From Candidatus Altarchaeales archaeon A3 (GTDB taxonomy: Archaea > Altiarchaeota > Altiarchaeia > Altiarchaeales > Altiarchaeaceae), in the NCBI GenBank assembly GCA_002083985.1, contig MTER01000119.1:10181-18515 (forward strand): a DNA stretch of 8,335 nucleotides, in the 5' to 3' direction. How positions within the stretch are numbered: the first letter of the stretch is position 1; the number at the start of each line of letters is the position of its first letter. Below, in pieces: positions 5,959 to 8,335 of the stretch. The position numbers and the translations under genes are program-made. The notes below the pieces were generated by a model, which did not search any database, was not told where the DNA came from, and was given only the letters and a program-made list of their open reading frames with translations.

Positions 5959-6780
5959 TTATATGTTTGTCAATTGTATTTCTCTTATTTTATTTCCATT
6001 GGAATTGTAGTCCGTCTGTTTGATAAGCATCCCTGTGTTTTTATCTATCCAAAAATAAGAAGTAGAACTTATCCCTAAGGTAACATTCTTTTTGTTTTTT
6101 TCAATAGTTTCTACAACCCTTTTGATAACATACGCACCACTATTGTTTAATTCTTGCTCTCCTTCGACTGAAATTTTGGTTTTTGGGTAAAAATTGCCTT
6201 CAATGCTGTACCATCCCCACCTGTACTTCTCATGCTCTTTGAATGTTGCTATTATTTTAAGATTTTTATCTATAAGTCCAAAAAAAGGTGATTCTCGGTA
6301 TATATAATCTCTGCATATTATATGTTCATTATTGCAAAGCAAAGATGTTCCGTTATCATTTGCAATTGTTATATTTCTTAATGTTATATTTTCTCCGGTT
6401 CTTGAATTTTCGTAATGCTGATAGGATGATGTACCAATAATCGTATGGGTTGCATATACTATTGTATAGCATTTTGTAGACATATTGTATTCTTTGATAA
6501 AATATGATGAATTAAGTACAATGCCTTCATCTTTACCAAATAAAACTTCCTTATACTTATACAATTCACCTTTATTAAGAGAAACATTAAAAATTATAAA
6601 ATCCGGCTGACAATAAATAGGTCCATATCTTTCACCCGATCCTTCAGTTCCTAGTATGAATCCAAATAAATCATCTAAAAAAGATGTTTGAGATTGGTTA
6701 TCGTGTTGTAAGGATCCAAATGTTAAAAGAAATATTGCGCAGCAAATTACGAGCAAAAACAACCATACTTGTTTTTTCAT
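5959..6780 (-). CDS. Membrane-anchored or secreted protein with C-terminal FWID motif
   Basis: A 273-aa protein with two Lys at the start, then a hydrophobic segment WLFLLVICCAIFLLTFGS (6-23): a signal anchor or uncleaved signal peptide. The rest is hydrophilic, with several N-x-S/T sequons, so it probably faces outside. C14 within the hydrophobic run could be read as a lipobox cysteine, but the context is poor. Residues 68-77 (LNKGELYKYK) and the C-terminal FWIDKNTGMLIKQ (243-255) correspond to KVGERYMY and FWIDREKRITIK in the neighbour, so the two are probably paralogues. Strand-rich sequence with a terminal FWID-type hairpin recalls archaeal surface proteins of unknown role; I cannot name a family. 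It is probably co-transcribed with the upstream gene (28-bp gap) and has no Shine-Dalgarno sequence before its ATG. Confidence 0.85.
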   Translation of the reverse strand: MKKQVWLFLLVICCAIFLLTFGSLQHDNQSQTSFLDDLFGFILGTEGSGERYGPIYCQPDFIIFNVSLNKGELYKYKEVLFGKDEGIVLNSSYFIKEYNMSTKCYTIVYATHTIIGTSSYQHYENSRTGENITLRNITIANDNGTSLLCNNEHIICRDYIYRESPFFGLIDKNLKIIATFKEHEKYRWGWYSIEGNFYPKTKISVEGEQELNNSGAYVIKRVVETIEKNKKNVTLGISSTSYFWIDKNTGMLIKQTDYNSNGNKIREIQLTNI

Positions 6781-6808
6781 TTTCAGAGTTAATTTATTTA
6801 TTGCATTT

Positions 6809-7687
6809 TTATTTTGTATCCTTTAACTCAAATTCCTCTATAAGTAGATTTCCGGAATAATGCATGGCTTTAATCGTGATTCTTTTCTCTCGATCTATCC
6901 AAAAAACATATTTGTCCTTTATATTCTGCATATTGTTATAAACCTCTTTTTCTGTCACTTCCAATTTAAAGCACCCTCTTCCACCAACCTTTTCAACACC
7001 CTTCACTTCAAACTCAAGCCCAGATACCAAACCATTTAGAGGGCCTTTATCTGTTCTTTTACCTCCCATGACAAAATGCGTATTCTCATTTATGCATGCC
7101 GGCAAATAGCTCTCTGGAAATATTATAAAGAAGTAATCAAAACCTTTACATCTGGTGTTTTTCTGCTGAACAATGATAAGAGATAAATTCTTCTCATTTA
7201 TTTTCACAACACATCCCCCAACCTTTATGGGAATTTTAAAAGTTTTATCTGACAAACTACCATTTTTGTATTTAATATCAAGATTCTCAAATACGGTGCC
7301 ATTTTTCTCTTTGATGACATAATAATCTGTATTATTTATTCGTTCTATTTTATCAACATATATCTCAACTTCATAATTGCTCGGTTCTGAAATGAAAACA
7401 TCGCCCGATTTGTCAGCGCTAAAAGATTCAATTTCTCTACTATGCGCACGCCGATTGTACATATATCTTTCACCAACTTTAAATTTTGGAGGCATACAAG
7501 ATGAATAATCAAATGTATTTATTGGTGACCATCTCACTTGTGAATTGAGCGCAATTATATTATTGGTATTGTTTTTATCAAAATTTTCTTCGGAAACTTT
7601 ACCAAAATTTATTACAACGATAGATATTAACACTACAGACAATATAAATGCTAATACCAAAATGATTTTGTTACCTATTTTTGTCAT
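6809..7687 (-). CDS. Membrane-anchored surface protein, paralogue of its downstream neighbour
   Basis: A 292-aa protein with a short basic start and a long hydrophobic helix (about 8-28, IILVLAFILSVVLISIVVI), followed by an Asn-rich linker and an external domain. Visible features are KFKVGERYMYNRR (68-80), a pattern of alternating strands (about 105-250) and the C-terminal FWIDREKRITIK (262-273) shared with the next gene. Four cysteines after the anchor (64, 159, 180, 199) and Cys239 could form disulfides. N-x-S/T sequons suggest glycosylation in an archaeal envelope. Function unknown. It is likely first in a two-gene transcript: the 227-bp gap upstream holds two 28-bp repeats, the nearer ending 20 bp before the ATG. 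TTATTAAA and TATAAA stretches close to the ATG could serve as a TATA box, but the A/T content makes this weak. Confidence 0.85.
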   Translation of the reverse strand: MTKIGNKIILVLAFILSVVLISIVVINFGKVSEENFDKNNTNNIIALNSQVRWSPINTFDYSSCMPPKFKVGERYMYNRRAHSREIESFSADKSGDVFISEPSNYEVEIYVDKIERINNTDYYVIKEKNGTVFENLDIKYKNGSLSDKTFKIPIKVGGCVVKINEKNLSLIIVQQKNTRCKGFDYFFIIFPESYLPACINENTHFVMGGKRTDKGPLNGLVSGLEFEVKGVEKVGGRGCFKLEVTEKEVYNNMQNIKDKYVFWIDREKRITIKAMHYSGNLLIEEFELKDTK

Positions 7688-7707
7688 TTTATAATAAGTT
7701 TAATAAG

Positions 7708-7800
7708 ATTTATGTGCTTTCATGTACTGCACATACGAGGTTTCTGCTCCCCTTCCAAAGGGTTTAAGTTCTATTTATGTGCTTTCATGTACTGCACATA
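7708..7800. repeat. Pair of identical 28-bp repeats with a 37-bp spacer (CRISPR-like unit or paired operator)
   Basis: Positions 7708-7735 and 7773-7800 are identical. Each begins ATTTATGTGC and ends CTGCACATA, with a 7-bp inverted pair TATGTGC/GCACATA around an 11-base loop. The 37-bp stretch between (7736-7772) contains CTCCCCTTCCAAAGGG and is about half G+C, clearly above the surrounding A/T-rich DNA. Repeat and spacer lengths fit a CRISPR unit, but there are only two repeats, no cas gene in view, and the repeat matches no type I recognise. A tandem binding site controlling the gene starting at 7687 is an equal alternative. Confidence 0.55.
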
Positions 7801-7914
7801 TCAAACCAAATTTAAAGATCTAAATGGTGAATCAAAAACAAAAAACAATTTAAAAATGATTTTTCTGCAGGTGTACTACCTCCCTACGATATCCTAAAAA
7901 GGTTATTTAATAAT

Positions 7915-8322
7915 TCAATACTCTACACAAGTAAGCGTCTTTCCCATATCCCATCCATTTATCCATGCATGTCCATGCAGTCCGCCATCACATACTCCTG
8001 TATATTTGTCCTCATCCCCTCCCCCAAATCCAAATGCATTGTACTTATATCCGGCATACCCTGAATACTCGTAGTTGCCATAGACGATACCATATTCTTT
8101 ATCAACCAATGGAATAGGCGAAGTAGAATAACGTTTATTGCCCCAACAAGATGAACCTTCATTTATATCTATACCCACTGCAACAGTAAAAGATGTAGAA
8201 CCGTCAACGATCGACATAGCCTTTGCGGCATTTGTTGCCCAAGCCGACACCATACTACCTCCCAATACCCCTGCCAACATTATTCCAACTACTAATACCA
8301 CTATTCCTGTTTTAAAATCCAT
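7915..8322 (-). CDS. Small secreted protein with N-terminal signal peptide
   Basis: A 135-aa protein. MDFKTGIVVLVVGIMLAGVLGG leads to SAWA at 26-29, a plausible signal peptidase I site (A-x-A) giving a mature protein of about 106 residues beginning near Thr30. The mature part is rich in Gly and Tyr (for instance YGNYEYSGYAGYKYNAFGFG, 81-100) and has three Cys (59, 111, 132), so one disulfide is possible. HGHAW (116-120) is the only His cluster. I do not recognise a family; an archaeal secreted or cell-surface protein is the best guess. The start lies 13 bp from the window's end, so its promoter is not visible. Another frame over 7959-8162 is a shadow. The downstream gap with the 28-bp repeats suggests it is transcribed separately from the FWID pair. 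Confidence 0.8.
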   Translation of the reverse strand: MDFKTGIVVLVVGIMLAGVLGGSMVSAWATNAAKAMSIVDGSTSFTVAVGIDINEGSSCWGNKRYSTSPIPLVDKEYGIVYGNYEYSGYAGYKYNAFGFGGGDEDKYTGVCDGGLHGHAWINGWDMGKTLTCVEY

Positions 8323-8335
8323 TTTAACAATTTTT

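Noticed and set aside
7712..7897. 61-codon plus-strand frame
   Set aside because: It is created by the two 28-bp repeats, each giving the same CFHVLHI-like or CAFMYCTYQ-like peptide; no protein character.
7959..8162. 67-codon minus-strand frame
   Set aside because: Shadow of the secreted-protein gene in another frame.
1..8335. tRNA or rRNA genes as integration targets
   Set aside because: No T-loop GGTTCGAAT-type sequence or cloverleaf was found near either 45-bp repeat or elsewhere.

Overview
This is an A/T-rich, gene-poor accessory stretch in which every intact gene lies on the minus strand. The source is most likely an archaeon, or a bacterium rich in small mobile repeats. Three points suggest this: none of the five intact genes has a visible Shine-Dalgarno sequence; the three right-hand genes look like short, membrane-anchored or secreted archaeal surface proteins with many N-x-S/T sequons; and a DUF4143-type ATPase remnant ends in the style I know from archaeal copies. 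The archaeal assignment is an inference (about 60%); nothing in the window is a phylogenetic marker.

Left edge (1-762): a broken minus-strand gene end (27-227), a 216-bp nested inverted-repeat element (272-487), the first copy of a 45-bp direct repeat (564-608) and hairpins downstream of the first intact gene.

Core module (763-4604): two minus-strand genes overlapping by 13 bp. The first transcribed encodes a large PHP-domain plus ABC/SMC-type ATPase (TrlF-like, about 900 aa). The second encodes a 385-aa protein with an N-terminal Schlafen/AlbA_2 domain and a C-terminal GHKL-type ATPase fold. Overlap, shared strand and domain content suggest they act together, probably as an anti-phage or anti-plasmid system; that role is inferred. 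The module lies between the two 45-bp direct repeats (564-608 and 5063-5107; 44/45 identical), so it looks like a discrete cassette.

Debris zone (4605-5958): three short inverted-repeat elements without transposase genes, the C-terminal remnant of an AAA/DUF4143 ATPase interrupted by one of them (exact removal restores the frame), and a cluster of diverged repeats. An 18-bp sequence at 5921-5938 has an inverted identical copy at 37-54, so the pair brackets the whole accessory region.

Right part (5959-8322): three minus-strand genes for exported or membrane-anchored proteins. Two are adjacent (28-bp gap) and share a C-terminal FWID motif, so they are likely tandem paralogues. Between the second and third lie two identical 28-bp repeats 37 bp apart, resembling a minimal CRISPR unit or a paired operator. 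The third encodes a small secreted protein.
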